Assembly: GCA_011503125.2 (NCBI GenBank)
Contig: WWBZ02000082.1
Location: forward strand, 3,100,001 to 3,164,000
Reading direction: 5' to 3'
DNA length: 64,000 nt
Source of the DNA: Botryosphaeria dothidea
Lineage: Eukaryota; Ascomycota; Dothideomycetes; Botryosphaeriales; Botryosphaeriaceae
The position numbers were made by a program, and so were the translations under genes. The notes beneath the pieces are model-generated. The model did no database searches and was not told the DNA's origin. It was given only the letters and a program-made list of their open reading frames with translations. Positions 1 through 12,757 of this stretch are shown here, in pieces. Within the stretch, counting starts at the first letter, position 1; each line of letters opens with the position of its first letter.

Positions 1-1016
1 TTTCACATCTCTCTGCCTGCCGCCCGCTGCCGAGCGCGTCATCGACTGCTTCTTCTCGCCAACCCCAGCATCCCGCACTGTTCACCGCCTTTCGAAGACA
101 ACGCTTTGGTGTGGATCTGAGATCAGCATCACGCATTTCCATCCTTCAACTGACTTGTCCCGCTAAATCCGTGCCTTCTGCCGTTTCTCGTTTACTCGGC
201 TGCCTGCCGGATCGGTTTCTGTATCGTGGGCTTCGGCGTGCGCTGAGGATCCTGTCAAGGGTGATCAAATTAATTTTTGCCCAATCAGGAAATTTGTCTC
301 TGCGAACATTCTCACCCCCTTCTCACCTCACTCCACACAATTCTTTTGCTACTGTCCAATTTACCGTCCAAAAAGTAAATGATGTTCAACGTGAAATTTC
401 CTCCTCAATCCTGTTTTCTCGTTGCTCGGTTTCCCAGACAATTCTGGGCCCTGGAAAGATGACCACAAGCATGAATGTTTCAACTCTGCAGCTTTTTGGG
501 GTTTCTTGAACACCAAGAAGAGGAGGTCTGCTTGGTTTGCAAATGTAACATACCACAGCGAACCTCTCGCCGAACTCTGGGCGTGATGATTCACCACCCT
601 CTCTTTACCATCTAGTTATTGTCACACTGTACTCATCAAACTAGTCCACATGACGTTGTTATTTGCTTGGTTGAAGCGTTCGCCAGAATTGACGGAAAGA
701 TTTTAAAAAACCATATCGGACGAATGCTTCAACTCTCCATAAGTACTACCGTCATCTGGGGGACAGAAAACCGGTAGAAGAAGTGACACTTTCAAACTCT
801 CCTCGTGAGGCTTTATGGGTCTTTGTAGCACACAGTTGCCTCAGTGAGATCTTTCACTTCAGATCTCTCGCTGAGGATCGCTTTCTAGATCTTCCCACCA
901 GGCACCACGTGCAGGTCCAGCGTCCAACGTACTCCAACAGCCACCTCTCTGTCATCAAACTTCAACAACTGACCTTAACATCACTGCTACCTTAACAGCC
1001 TTGCAGACTCCCGCCG
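1..1016. other. Upstream non-coding region
   Basis: No convincing gene is visible. Short open frames here lack domains and codon structure. The stretch contains a decayed copy of the window's hairpin element near 667-741. The last ~250 bases are CT-rich and probably form the promoter and 5' UTR of the gene starting at 1017. Confidence 0.5.
667..741. mobile_element. Degenerate MITE-like hairpin (copy A)
   Basis: The right arm (about 714-741) reads GGACGAATGCTTC followed by AACTCTCCAT. This matches the right arm of the better preserved copies at 28684-28771 and 21237-21323. A mutated left arm with GTTGAAGCGTTCGCCAG lies about 40 bases upstream in inverted orientation. The arms are diverged, so this is an old copy. 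Confidence 0.55.
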
Positions 1017-2242
1017 ATGGGTCCGCCGAAGGAAAAGAGGAAGAAGCGCCGCGGCGCCCTTGACTGGATCCCAAAGCCACCGCGCCTGCCCTCCCTCTCA
1101 CCCGACATCGAAGTTGGTCCTGACGGCCGCGCTCTCGTAGACACCCGGAATGGCATCGACGAGGTCTACTTCCTCTCCTGCAACCCATACAGCACTAACA
1201 GAAAACTCTTCGGCGCCAAATTCAACAACGACGAAATCGAAGACTACATCGACCAGTTCAACCGCGCAAGATCCAAGTTCCAGCCCCCGATTGAACCAAA
1301 GCAAGAGGGTGGCGGACAAGACACTGAGGTGAAGACCCTCGACCACCACAACGAGGACGATGACCGTCGCGACATCTTCGAGTCCCAAGCCCACACCTGG
1401 CACGCCGTCCTCAAGCGCCGCGAGCGCGCCGCGTTCCAGCAGACCACAAACCCCTTCACGCACCACCTCACCAACATCGCTCCCTGGCACGAGAGCCTCC
1501 GCATCACCGGCACCATCCGCAAGATCATCCGCAGCTTAGCAGGCAAGCACAAACCCCCCCCGCACAGAAAACAAACACTGACCAGCCAACCCAAACAGCA
1601 CCCTCCCTCTTCATCCTCCGCAACGCCAGCAACGCGCCCCCACAACCCATCATCCACTGCGCCCACCCGCACTGCCCGCTCCCATCCCACTCCATCTCCG
1701 CCGCCCGCACGCCCTACCTCAGCCTCGAAAGCGTCGCGCCGCGCGCCGTCCCCGCCCTGCACGCCACGCCGGGCATCCAAGTCGCCGACGACGTCCGCAT
1801 CCCCGTCTACATGCGGCCCGGCAAACCCGCCAACGACGCCTCCCCCTGCGTCCCCGCCTGGCCCGCCGTCAACTCAGCGAATGAAGAGGGAGAAGGCGAA
1901 GAGCATGCGGGAAGTGAGCGCGTCCACCTCTCCCTCTGCATCCCCTGCCTGCGCGACCTCCACGCCGGCACCGCCGCCGCGCCGCCCGGCAACACCTCGA
2001 CCGAAGGAGCCTCCACCGCGGGCGCACCCGCCCAGATGGATGAGAGAGAGGAAGGCACCGTCGCGTGGCGCGACACGCCGCCATCTCGCAGCAGCAGCCG
2101 CTGGACGACGCAGCAGACGGAGGAGGAGAGCGGAGAAGAATGCGCGGAGCAGCAGTGGAGGAGGATGCCGAAGCGGGCGCGGCTGGCGGCGGATGAGATG
2201 CAGCTGGACGGGGCGGGGGAAGGCTGCAACACTGAGCGGTAG
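1017..2242 (+). CDS. Unrecognised basic, proline-rich nuclear-type protein
   Basis: I do not recognise this family. Proposed exons are 1017-1542 and 1599-2242, giving 389 residues. The N-terminus has a lysine/arginine cluster (KEKRKKRR) that could act as a nuclear localisation signal. A more conserved-looking stretch follows (around DEVYFLSCNPYSTNRKLFG). After the splice the frame reads FILRNASNAPPQPIIHCAHPHC, a plausible Cys/His segment, and the C-terminal third is acidic. The intron is inferred from the frame switch. It begins with GC rather than GT (AG|GCAAGC), has a CTGAC branch site and ends in CAG, so it is a GC-AG intron. If it is not spliced, the frame runs on into an Arg/Ser/Pro-rich shadow ending at 2246. 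Start chosen as the first ATG, just after an ACTCCCGCC context. Confidence 0.6.
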
Positions 2243-2958
2243 GTAGTTGTGGTCGTTACTGGTGAGAAGGACCAAAGGGGAAGGTGGGGAAAAACGGGCG
2301 AGCGGTGGTGGGAAGGAAAACCGTAGTATCTCGGAGTTGACGATGACGACGGGGTGGCGGTGAAGTGGTTATGGGGGACGGTGGAAACGGAAGGAAGAGG
2401 AGTGAGTGAGTGAGTGGTTATCAGACGGGCGAGATCTTCTTGAGGGTGCCTTCCGTAGAAAGCAGGTGCGAGGTCCAGCCGACAAAAATACACAAAAGCA
2501 AAGAGGCATTGGCGGAAGCAGTCTCTTTCTGGCGCTTCTTCATGATGAGGTAGATAGCTATCAGAATTAAAGTCTCAAAAAGAGGCGAAAAAAAGGGGCA
2601 AAACTACCAGGTCATGCATATTTCAGCATGACCTTGATAGAACAGACTTTGGAGACTGTACAGCGCCTGTTTTTCTCGAACCCCGTCTCCACTCGAGGCC
2701 GCCCATTCAGCCACTTGTAGGTTATACGTGAGCTTAGCACAACACCATAGAACTTCATCAGGCGAGACGTTATAAGCACCGCTACATTCTTACTTGATAC
2801 GCCCCCGCAGGACCAATCCCGTGCCCTTCTCTTAAAGCGCTCGCATAATCCAGAGTTACATCGTCATACCTTCGTTGAAAATTAACATCGACATCATGAC
2901 AGCCATATCTACTCTGAAAAAAGGAAATATTAACCACCGCCGCCGCCACCGTCCCTGA
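2243..2958. other. Convergent intergenic region
   Basis: This lies between two convergent genes and probably holds both 3' UTRs. I see no coding signal or repeat. Confidence 0.5.
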
Positions 2959-4287
2959 TTACCAATCCGGAATCAACTCATTCCACGGCTCCCGATCCTC
3001 ATCCACCACCTTCCTCGCGCTCTCCTCCCCCACAACCGGCAACTCCTTCACACCCTTCTTCCGCCACCCCTCCGGCACGTCGTCAATATCCAACAACCCC
3101 ACCTGCACCAGCACGGCCGCCTGGTCCCAGTATACATGCTCCGAATACAGCATGGCGCCACGCAGCGCGACGATACTAACCAAGACAATCTCGACCGGCA
3201 AGCCCGTCGGCGGCACGCCCGGCAAGATCCACGGCATGGGCTGCGTGTGCTTGAAGCTCACCAACAGCTCGTCGACGATCCGATCGACGCCGATGGTGCG
3301 CGACAGCAAGCGCGTCTTCAGCTGGGTCGGCGGGTCGGCGCGCGGGTTGATGGACGGCAGGAAGCACTCGTTGTAGAAGCGCGCCAGGTCTTCTTTGCCC
3401 TTCGCGCCCGTCATGGTCGGCGTGTACGTGACGTGCGGCGTGGGGCTGTCGGTCATGGTGCCTAGCAGCTTCTGTGTGTTTGGCGTCTTGAATTTGTCTG
3501 CGACCATTAATCTCTACATTCGTAAAGACAGGAAGGGGAAAAAAAAACTCACGCTCTTCATTCTCCTCCCACACCGTCTCGATGTTCAGCTCGGCCGAGA
3601 ACCCGCGGCGGATGGTATCGAGCGAGCGGCTCCACGCGACCGCATCGGCGACCTTATCGTACTCGTCCAGGTCGTGCTCGGCGAAGCCCGGCTCGACGCC
3701 CTGGTACGTGTAGCACGGGTACTTCAGGCGCTGCAGGCCGCCCGTGCCGATGCCCGGGGTGATCTTCTTGGTGATGGTGCGCCGCTTGCCCTGGATGCCC
3801 AAGATCTCCGAGTTCTTGTTGACGCCGACCTGGGTGCCCGCCAGGTGCACCATGACGCGCAGCGACGGCATGTACTGGGTCTGCGGGTCCGGGATGGAGC
3901 TGGGGTAGTAGGCGACGAGGGCGCTGAGCTTCAGGTCCTGGCGGATGAAGGTCTCGAGGCAGACGGAGGCGGCATCTCCAAATGCTGTCGCGGGTCCTCA
4001 TTAGCTGCGCGGTCCGATAACTTGAGGGTGGTGTTGGGGGCGTGGCATGTACCTACTATGGCAAACGTCCCTCCCACGCCGAGGTTGTCCTTGAGTGAGT
4101 GCAGCGTCTTGACGTAGCCCTTGCCGCCGGCGTCGAAAGGCAGGTACTGCACGTCGAAGCCCTCGTCGCGCCAGGCCTGCAGGGTCACGTCGTCGAATTC
4201 ATCGCTCTCGGCGGTGATGTAGAGGCGCGGGGTGGTGGCTCTCCAGTTCAGAAAGGCGCCGCCGCCGTGGACCTTGAGGGTGGCCAT
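2959..4287 (-). CDS. Dienelactone hydrolase-like protein fused to a SnoaL-like domain
   Basis: Exons on the minus strand are 4287-4053, 3984-3553 and 3497-2959, giving 401 residues. The N-terminal half resembles the alpha/beta-hydrolase dienelactone hydrolase fold (TLKVHGGGAFLNW, LYITAESDEFDD, AYYPSSIPDP). The C-terminal half has a SnoaL-like/NTF2-like look (GKEDLARFYNECFLPS, LLSRTIGVDRIVDELLVSF). This two-domain layout is common in filamentous fungi, where it is usually annotated as carboxymethylenebutenolidase-like. The usual nucleophile elbow Gly-x-Cys/Ser-x-Gly is not seen. The equivalent region reads AFGDAASVCLETF, so hydrolase activity is doubtful. Both introns have good GT donors (GTACAT, GTGAGT) and CAG acceptors, and all phases close. 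An in-frame ATG at 4356 would add 23 residues. The substrate is unknown. Confidence 0.8.
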
Positions 4288-6572
4288 GGTGGTGGGGAGC
4301 AGGGAGATGTCGAGGACGGGGGAGGACGCAGCAAGCACGCGGAAGATGGAGTACAAGCAGCAGCGACGGCGCTAGCAGGCGTCATGGTGGTGGGCTGATT
4401 GGGTGAGTCCTGCTTCAACCACGCGGGGCGCAACACGCGCGCTCGAGGGCGGCGACGTCATCCTTGCAGGGATCACGGAGCTCTGGCCTCCGCCGACTGA
4501 GGTTGATGTCAACACTGCACAATACGCGCTGATCTTCTACAACATGAGGTGGAACTTTGTTGTCACTGTAGAGTGACTGCAGGCTGCGATATGAAGTTGT
4601 AGATGCGGTTTTGAAAGGTGAGCACAACCCCGACTCGAAGACTAGCGTCCGTGGTCATCAGCCCTACGTCGGTCTTAGACCCTGCGCGTGAGCAACATCC
4701 ACCACTTAACTCCGCATCAGAACAGTAGAATTCAAACTTGATCGTCCTGTTGCCTCCACAAGATGCCCGTGCCAAGCGACGACATGGCAACGGACTCTGT
4801 CCAAACTCATCCTCCAACCCTCCCACATCTTGGTGTAGGAAGCAACACTCTCAGCTGACCACTCCCACCCATACCTATAGGTCAAACGCCAAGTGCCCTT
4901 CTGACAGCCTTGTCGGGGACCCCTCTCCGTTGCCGCAGGCCGCTGCAGGGGCCGGTGGATCCTTTCATGCTGAAACGCATTGTCGAACGCCTCTGCTGCA
5001 AACCGGGTTCCCGGGCTCTGCAGGTAACGAACAGACGCAGTAGTAACCATACATTCTGACAGGAAAAAAAAAGAAGAATCCTTGAAAAAAAAAATATGGA
5101 CAGTGCATGCATTCCCAAAGCCGAGTTCGTATCTACACGAGTGTGTCCATTGCGCAAGAAGCTGACAAAGCTCGCGCAAAACGGGCGATGCATACATACC
5201 CTGGCTCCGATCCTTCACGATAGCCATGCCGACTCTCGAACCGTCAACACAGCAGGCGCGCTCTTGCACCCACTCAACCTTGTCTCACCTGTCAAAGCTG
5301 CTCCACTAGCAGGGGTAGAGCTTGCTGTCAGGGGCCGGCCCGGCGGTGGAGTGGGGTGGGTACAGAGGGTAGTACGGGCCGCGAGAAGGACACAGAAAGG
5401 GTCCGAGCGACCACGTGCGTGATCGACGCATATATGAATGGCACCACTGGTGTACATAGGACCATACCAGGATAGGAGGCGCTACATGAGAGCCTTGGTC
5501 CATTGGCGTTGCTGCCCGAAAAAGGGGAAGGTGGGGAGGGGAAGAGGCAGAAAGGGAGGGAGAGTGGCTGGTGTAGAGAAAGGAAGCGCAGGGACCGATA
5601 AGATTCAGAAGCGAAACTGGCGAGGTGTTGAATTAGTTAGGATCTTTTGCCTGTTTAGTGTCTTTTTTTTTCTCTGTACTGTTACTTTTATTTTCTGATG
5701 TGAATCCTCGAGCCTGCCGAGTGAACAACCATCAATTGACCCATTCATGGTATATCTTCTCCCTCTTCAGACACCTCCGTTCCCTTTTCCCCAGCATGTC
5801 AATACTTCTTTCCCGCTGTTCTCCCTCATGCTTGCCAGCCCTTCTTCTAAATTGGACTTTTCGTGAAAAGACAGAAATGAGTACAGAGAATCCCAATGCA
5901 ACCGCCGGGAAAAGCGGCCGCAAGACTGCTTCCAGAAGTCCGCATGGAAGGATCATCGTACGAAGAAATCCAAACCGTCAGTCGCACCTGCGCCACCGGC
6001 CCTCACAAGAGACAATGTGCTCAGCCTTTTCTTGCGCTTGTTCCGACTCTCCTGCTCTTCTACAAAGCCCGGGGAAAAGGGAAATCTTATGCAACAACCA
6101 AAAAAAAACTCGAGTTCATCCACCCAGCCCATGTCCGACCACCCAAAATGCCAGACAAGAAAAGGGAAATAAAAAACGAGAAACGACAAAGGGGAGGTCT
6201 AGAGTGCATTCAGAAAACAGTTCTTCGAATGGAATAGAGGATGTGCGAGAAAACGGGGATTGATTGAAACAATAGAACGAGGTCTTGGAATTGCCTCGAT
6301 CGACAAGGCATGAAAACGTAGACCTCGTGGAAAATTTCGTCGAACGTAACAAAAAAATGGTGGCCATCTGAGGAGCATGATCAGTTCCTCCAAAGGCCAA
6401 TAGTGTGAACAATTCAAGGACAAAAGTAATACACGCAACGCCGCCACTCGCCCCCCGGATTTGTCAAAAGACGTAAAAAGGTATAGTTCCGGGATCTATG
6501 GCCAAATGATGTGTAAGGCGCAGGCGGCGGAGAAAGAAGCACCTGAGATACCGAGAAAACTCAATTCTCTCT
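4288..6572. other. Long intergenic region
   Basis: This 2.3-kb stretch separates two minus-strand genes. It holds the promoter of the gene starting at 4287 and the 3' UTR of the one ending at 6573. It contains A/T tracts (around 5065-5095 and 5660-5690). Its open frames show no domain, so I call no gene. Confidence 0.45.
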
Positions 6573-8380
6573 TCACCGATCCAGGCTCTTCTTGTTCGGC
6601 CTCACGGAGCCCTTCTCGAGCTGCACGGGAGTGCCTCTCCTTCCGCTACCGGAGGGCGTCGAGCGGCCGGAACGCGAGTTCCTTGCACTTCCCAGCCTTG
6701 GATCCTCGAAGCTGGTCCTCTTCCGGCCGCTCCCATCGTCTTCTTCGCTATCGTCGGCAAGATCTCCCAGTCCGAAGGCCTGTCCTTCCTCCATGTCAAA
6801 GTCTCGCTGATCATATGACCGCATAAGGCGTTCACGGTCTCCGAGACTACCCCGACCCGCGAAGCCCGATTCGTCGCTGCGCCTCGACTGCATCGAACGA
6901 CGTGTCTGGAAATTCGCGATGCCATCCGTGGGGACCGCATCGCCGAACTTATTGGCAAGGGAAGAAGTGCCGTCGGGATCGGTGCGAGAGAGGTTGAGAA
7001 GGTAGACACCCGAGAAAATTACGAGGAAGCCACAGATGAGGGAGATGGTGTTGACGGCCGAGGTTGTGTTGAAGCCACGGAAAAGGATAAACGAGGCAAC
7101 GAGCGTGAAGGTCGTGAAGGTGACGTAGTACAGAGGGTTGACACTACAGCGTAAGTGGGTGCAGTCAGTAAAACGTAATTGTTGTTGCCTGGAAAGTTAC
7201 AGAGCTTTGAAGTCCACGGTACGTACATGTTGGTGGAGAACTGGCTGAGGGCCTTGTTGAAGTAGTTCATCTGGGTCAAGACGCAGACCACCACGACGAT
7301 TGCGAAGGCGTACGTGCTCGGGTGCGAGAATTGATTCTTGCCGGCAAATGTAAGCTTCAAGGCAATACCGAATGCCTTAACTGCCATGACAGAGAGCGAG
7401 CCGACGGTCGAACAGATGGAAAGATAGATCAATGGGTTCTTCCGGCCATACTTTGGGGCGACCTTGTATATCATGAAGATCGAGAAACCGGTCACAAGCA
7501 CGCAGTAAAACATAAAGCCTATGCCAGAGTCAGAAAATGGCACTTTCACAAGGCCATTGCATGCTTACCAGGCTGGATAGCGAAATGAAGAATTTCGTCA
7601 ACCGTCTGCACTTCTTTGTCCGGCGGGGCGTGCAGGACGATAATGACAGAGCCAATCAGGCAGGTCGCGCACCCGATCTTACCCAGTGTACCCAGTTTCT
7701 CATTGAGGAAATACACGCCCAGAACCGCGCTGTAGCCGTCCATTAGTCCCAGCCGATTTTCTGTTGCATTCCTCCAGAACTTACCCAATCAACACACTGA
7801 GCGCACCCAGCGGCGTCACCAGAATAGCGGGCGCGAAGGCGTATGCTGCGAAGTTTGCGATCTCGCCGAGTACCACTGCTTCTCGTCAGCACGCGACCAT
7901 GCCAGCGGTTACGTATGCGCGCACTTGTGATGATGCCTCCCCACCATGTCGAGCTCCGGAGATAGGCGAATCCTTCTCCGTCGAAACCGTGCTGTTCCCC
8001 TGCTTGGTTGAGACCCTTCATACCAAACCATCAGCCTTTGCATGACGAGTGTACCGAATGAGGCGACAACAGAGGCGCGCTCCTGGCAAGCGAACGGGTG
8101 TGCGACGGACCTTTTTCGTCAGGACGAAGCTCGTGCCTGGACTCCTTGATTAGCCTGCAATCTAGACGACAGAGAGCCACACACTCGCGGGCCACTTACC
8201 AATTGCTAACGATGAAGAAATGGCCAGACAGAGGCCGATGTACCTACAAAAAGCAAGCCAGGGTCAGCTTCTTCAGTCTCCCTGCAGCGGCGGCGGCGCC
8301 TCAGCGCGGTGCTGCCTCCGGCGCTTCGTCGCGGTGCTGTACAGGCCGGCGGGGCGGGCAACGCACTTGTCCTCGACCAT
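6573..8380 (-). CDS. NIPA-type magnesium transporter
   Basis: This is an integral membrane protein of the NIPA (DUF803) family, expected to move Mg2+ across the plasma or an endosomal membrane. Eight exons on the minus strand (8380-8367, 8243-8200, 8136-8111, 8015-7925, 7875-7785, 7729-7569, 7518-7227, 7143-6573) join in phase to 429 residues. The start [20 protein letters not shown] matches the family N-terminus. Family blocks include [48 protein letters not shown] and HFAIQPG. About nine hydrophobic segments are visible. The last ~110 residues form a Ser/Arg/Asp-rich cytosolic tail with possible phosphosites ([18 protein letters not shown]). Several exons are very short (14, 44 and 26 nt), so automatic annotation may miss the 5' end. 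Confidence 0.9.
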
Positions 8381-9870
8381 GATGGTGTGTGATCAGGTCC
8401 TGCGACCTGGCTGAGTGTCTTCGAAGCCGTTACGGCGGTTGCGGGGAGCAGCGCGCAGTGGATTGTCCGCGGAATCCGGGATCGTCGCGCGGGCTTCGTC
8501 GCTGGGTGAGGTGCGGACTTGGAGAGACAATGGCGCCAGGTGGGCGGCGTCTCTGCAGGACTCGGGGTGGTTGTTGGGAGTTGGGACTGGAAGAGTTTGG
8601 ATTGCTGAGGCAAAAAGCCTGGTACCGTGACAGTAATGAGGCTGGCGCGCGGAAGCTGGAAACGGACGGCGTTGCGTAGGTGGTCTGTGAGCCGGCGTGC
8701 CTGGAGGTGCGACGTGATGCGCAAGGAGCGAGCGGCAAATGGGGCCCTGCGAGGAAGTGGAAGCGACAGACTTGAAAGGCGACGTCTCTGCGACAGTTGG
8801 AGCACTCTGCGGCCACGCACGCGCAATATGCATCCGTCAGGAGAGGCTCGTCACGCGTTTTACCTAAGATCTGGGCTCGGGAACGGAACCTGGAAGCTTT
8901 TCGCTGCCTCTGTCATCCGCCGCCGCGCCGCCCCAGGCCCAAGCCTGGCCGCGGGTCGCCTGCGACTGGGGTGTCCGCGAATCTAATTTTGGCCCTGGTT
9001 TCAGGTGCTTGTGGAGTGGCCACGCGTTCCTCAGAGGGCGATACGAAACGCGCCAATGATTACAGCGCGCTAATCACGTCCTGGTGATTTTCGCGGAAGG
9101 CTGTGCACATTACTGAGCAGACTCTGCTACTATTGACTGAGCGCCCTATCTGCCCTCCCTCCCCTTTTCGGTAACCTGTCAATCTTACGCCTCTGCCCGA
9201 ACAAGAACGATGCCCCTAATTAGTCCCGGGTATCTCCAGCTGACGCATGTCCGCCCTCTGCTATATCACCCTGCGCCCGTACCGAAGACCCTTGCGCCAC
9301 AACGCCTGCTCCCGTACCCTCCGCCAAAACCTTCCTGTAGCATTCGGGCGACATCGCCGTCCGAATTGGTGAGATGCGAAAAGTCGAAAAAGAGCAAGAG
9401 AAACAAAAACATGGCAGCAATACCACCTGAAGCAGCCGAAGAAAATTCGTAGGTTCGAAAGGGTTAGTAGTGAGTTGCATGACTTACTGCTGTTTGCGTC
9501 CCTACATGTTAGTTTGTTACCTGCAGGCCGTGCCATCTGCTGACCAAGATTCGTCTTCTGTGTAATCTGCCGGGCGTGCCCGTAAGAGTTACTCTCCAAG
9601 CATCTCGTATTGTGCCATACGAGCAGGTGCTGACAGGTAGCCCGAGCGTGCTGCGTATATGTCGTCTTTCGTGCCGACCGGTCGAGTGCGGTGTTGCAGC
9701 CACCGCTGCAGTGTAAGTGAGAAGCTGTTGGGTGTTATGTTGCAAAATCATGCTGGGTTATCGGGGGAACGATGGATGAAAGGATGGGGAATCCGAGGTG
9801 GGTATCAAAGGGAACTAGAAGGAGCCCATGGCGATGTGCATCTCGGCCTTGGCAGCGGTCGACGGCGCGA
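8381..9870. other. Intergenic region / NIPA promoter
   Basis: This is GC-rich sequence upstream of the transporter and downstream of the acidic-protein gene. A CCAAT box is present at 9053-9057. Open frames on both strands between 8390 and 8990 overlap each other without domain content and look like composition artefacts. No gene is called. Confidence 0.45.
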
Positions 9871-12757
9871 TCATTCGGACTTCACTTTTTTCGGCGCTGC
9901 CACTGAGTTAGCTCCATTTCCTGAATAGTGCATTCTGATGATCGTCTTACCTTGCTCGTCGGCTTGATCGTCGTCGTCTTGACCAAGCTCCTCCCAGCCT
10001 CGCTTGGCAGAAGATGGCGACTGGATAGCAGCCTCGTCGTGTTGCGAGAGCTCCTCATCGTCATAATCGATCGTGTCCAGGTCATCTTCGTCCGATGCGT
10101 GAGCTTTTGGCTGAGCCTGTTCATCAAGACAATCTTGCAAGTCGTTTTCAGCGGCCGAGTGAGCTCCATCAAGATCATTGTTCGCCGTCTGCTCGGCTTC
10201 GGCGTCATCGAATCCATCGCCATGGGTTGTATTTTGATGATCACCGGGCAGATTGCTGTCGGCCACATGGACGCTTTCCTGGGCATCCTCTGTTTCAACG
10301 ACAATGTATCCCTCGTTCGTCTCTTCGCCATTTTGCGTCTCTTGGGCGTTTGCCTCTTGCTCATATCCATACTCTCCACCTTCAAAATTTTCGGTATAAT
10401 CGTCCTCATCAGGGATCTCCGGATAGTCATATGGCAAATCAAATGATTCACCTTGATTATTGAGCTCGCGCTCCAATTCTTGCTCTAACGCTTCGTCTGC
10501 GTTGTCAAACTCCTGCTGGCTCGCATGCTCCGACTCGTGCTCGACGCTTGCAGTGGTACCGACATGTACAGTTGACGTTTGCTCTTCAACATATTCGCCA
10601 GTATGTTCATGCTCTTGAGATTCACCATATGCTATACCCGAAGGACCTTCTGCGCCTGCGTCAAACGATTCGCCATGCGGCAAGCCGGCGAGGCTAGTGG
10701 TTGAATCATCTTGAGGAAGACCGCTGGCGTTGTCCAGTCGAGGTGTGCTTTCCTCTAGCACGGCTGGCGTATTGTCACCCTGCAGGGTCGAGGACCGGTA
10801 TGAGGCGTCATCCTTCGCGTCATCTAGATTTTCGACATCATAGTCAATCTGATCATTCTCACGTTGGTCATCTGGGGCAACATCATCTGTCCGAGAAACG
10901 CTCTCGTAGTTGGGGACGTCTCCTTCCTCGCCGAAAACGCTCTTCTCTTCTTCAGTAGACTCCTGCTTTTTGATCTCTTCGGGAGGCGGTGACACGTAAC
11001 TCTGAGCTTGGCTTTCCCTGGCAGCCGGTGACGCCTCGGTTGGTTGTTGCAAGCCAGATGGCTGCGCCTTCGACGGAGCATCATGTCCTTCCGATTGGTT
11101 TTCGGTCACAGCAGAAGGCTCAGATTTTTGTTCCGCATCAGCGTTGGAAGAACCACTGAGATCTACCGCTGGTATAGGGTCTTGGACTCCCTCTTGATCA
11201 TGATTATCGGTTTGACTTGCGGGATTTTGCTCCTCTGGGGCCACTTCGGAATCGATATACGGCTCTCCCTCCGTCGCGTCATCCACAAATGACAGCTGGG
11301 ACATGCCCCTACCATCGGCGATAGCCGCAAGCAAAGATTGCAATCGGGCTGAGAACCTAGTCTTAGTGTTCAAGGTCATGTAAAGCGGGCCTGGGTTCTG
11401 GTGTCCATCGAGCTGATGTAGTTGAAGATAAACATCGAGGATCTGGGCGAAGCTAGTATTGGTAGCATGTTCGGAATCCTGTTGTAGTTAGTATCTCGCG
11501 TCGCTAATGATCAATACAAAGAGGGCTACTTACCTCAGTCACGCAAAGCCCAAGCTCCGCGATGTCAATCTCTAACTCATCCTCCTCTCGGACAGTCTCC
11601 CCCAGAACTTGCCTGCACGCCTGAAGCATGTTTTTGATGCTTTCATGGGCCAACGTCTCATCTTGAAGGAAATAGAAACTATCGGAGGTGTCACTTTCAT
11701 CTGGAGGGAAAAGGGAGATCTCATCTCCCTGGTACACAACTACGACTGGATGCAGAGATGTTCCAGAGTGAGGAGACTGGTCCTCGACGTCATGGCTAGG
11801 ATCGAACGGCAGGTGGGAAAATTCAAGAGCCTCCTCAGACTGTTGAGCCGCTGGCTCAGAAGCCTCCTGTTGCCCGGGCATTTCCGTGGTAGCTGTGACG
11901 TTAGCCTGGTGGCTATCGTTCTCGCTACGTCCATCTTGACCACTGGTCTCTGGTGCCTCAGTGAGAAGTTGAGCTTCTTCCTCGGTTACAGCTGCAAGTC
12001 CAGCATCATCGAGCGGCTGAACAGATTTATGCTCTGGTTGTGACTCGGCAATCTTCTCAATATTTTGCGGCTCCTCGGCGGATTGCTCGGAACTATGATG
12101 GGCGTCACCAGACTCTTGGACTTGGTGATCGACTGAGACCCCCGGGGCTTGGATATGATCTTCTACTGCAACAGGAGCCTGATCCTGGGAAACAGGCTGA
12201 GGACCAGCAATGTCTTCGGTATTCTGGGCTTCGACACTTTGCTGTTGGTTTGCTCCCTGCTCTCCACTTGGAAATTGGCTGTGGTCGAGGATGGGTTGTT
12301 CGACATCGTTCTGTATGGGGAACTCTGGCTCTGCCTGGTTTTGCGCTTCAACGGTGTCATCGTAGTCGATATAGTCCTCGGCTTGGCCGCTATCCTGTAC
12401 TTCTACATCCACTTGGTCTGCGACAGGTTCATCTTGCGGAGCCTCCTTGACTTCTATGTCGGCAAAAGCGGCGTCACTTGCATCAGTCAAATGCTCGTCA
12501 GGAACAGACATGTTGTCTTGCATCATGCCATCCTCGTCCTCGTTGCCATCACCATCGAGCATGACGTCGTCTCTGTTGTCATTCTCAGAGCGGTCATCGT
12601 CCATGTTCTCATCCTCGTGGTGGCTTGGATCGACAGTGAGGTCGATATCGATGTCAATGTCGTCGGCGTTGCGCTCGTAGTCTGAGATCTCCATGTCTTC
12701 GTCGGGCGCGGTCACATGAAGACCCGGGAGGGATTGGTTCGGGGCAGCCATGGCCAT
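9871..12757 (-). CDS. Large acidic low-complexity protein of unknown function
   Basis: I cannot name this family. Exons on the minus strand are 12757-11534 and 11478-9871, joined in phase 0 by a 55-nt intron, giving 943 residues. The N-terminus is MAMAAPNQSLPGLHVTAPDE, then an Asp-rich repeat (DIDIDIDLTVD). Most of the chain is Glu/Gln/Asp/Ser-rich and probably disordered. One ordered-looking block spans the splice: VVVYQGDEISLFPPDES, HESIKNMLQACRQVLGE, SFAQILDVYLQLHQLDG. This suggests a conserved fungal domain in the middle. A second possible intron (9903-9950, GTAAG...CAG, 48 nt, in frame) would remove 16 residues near the C-terminus. The C-terminal KKVKSE could be nuclear. An upstream in-frame ATG at 13153 is rejected because that extension is low-complexity Ser/Pro sequence. 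Confidence 0.7.

Noticed and set aside
1244..2493. Long minus-strand open frames opposite the first gene
   Set aside because: They are antisense to a GC-rich coding region, repetitive in composition and lacking any motif.
8206..8990. Overlapping open frames on both strands upstream of the NIPA gene
   Set aside because: They overlap each other in several frames, contain no domain and follow from high GC content.
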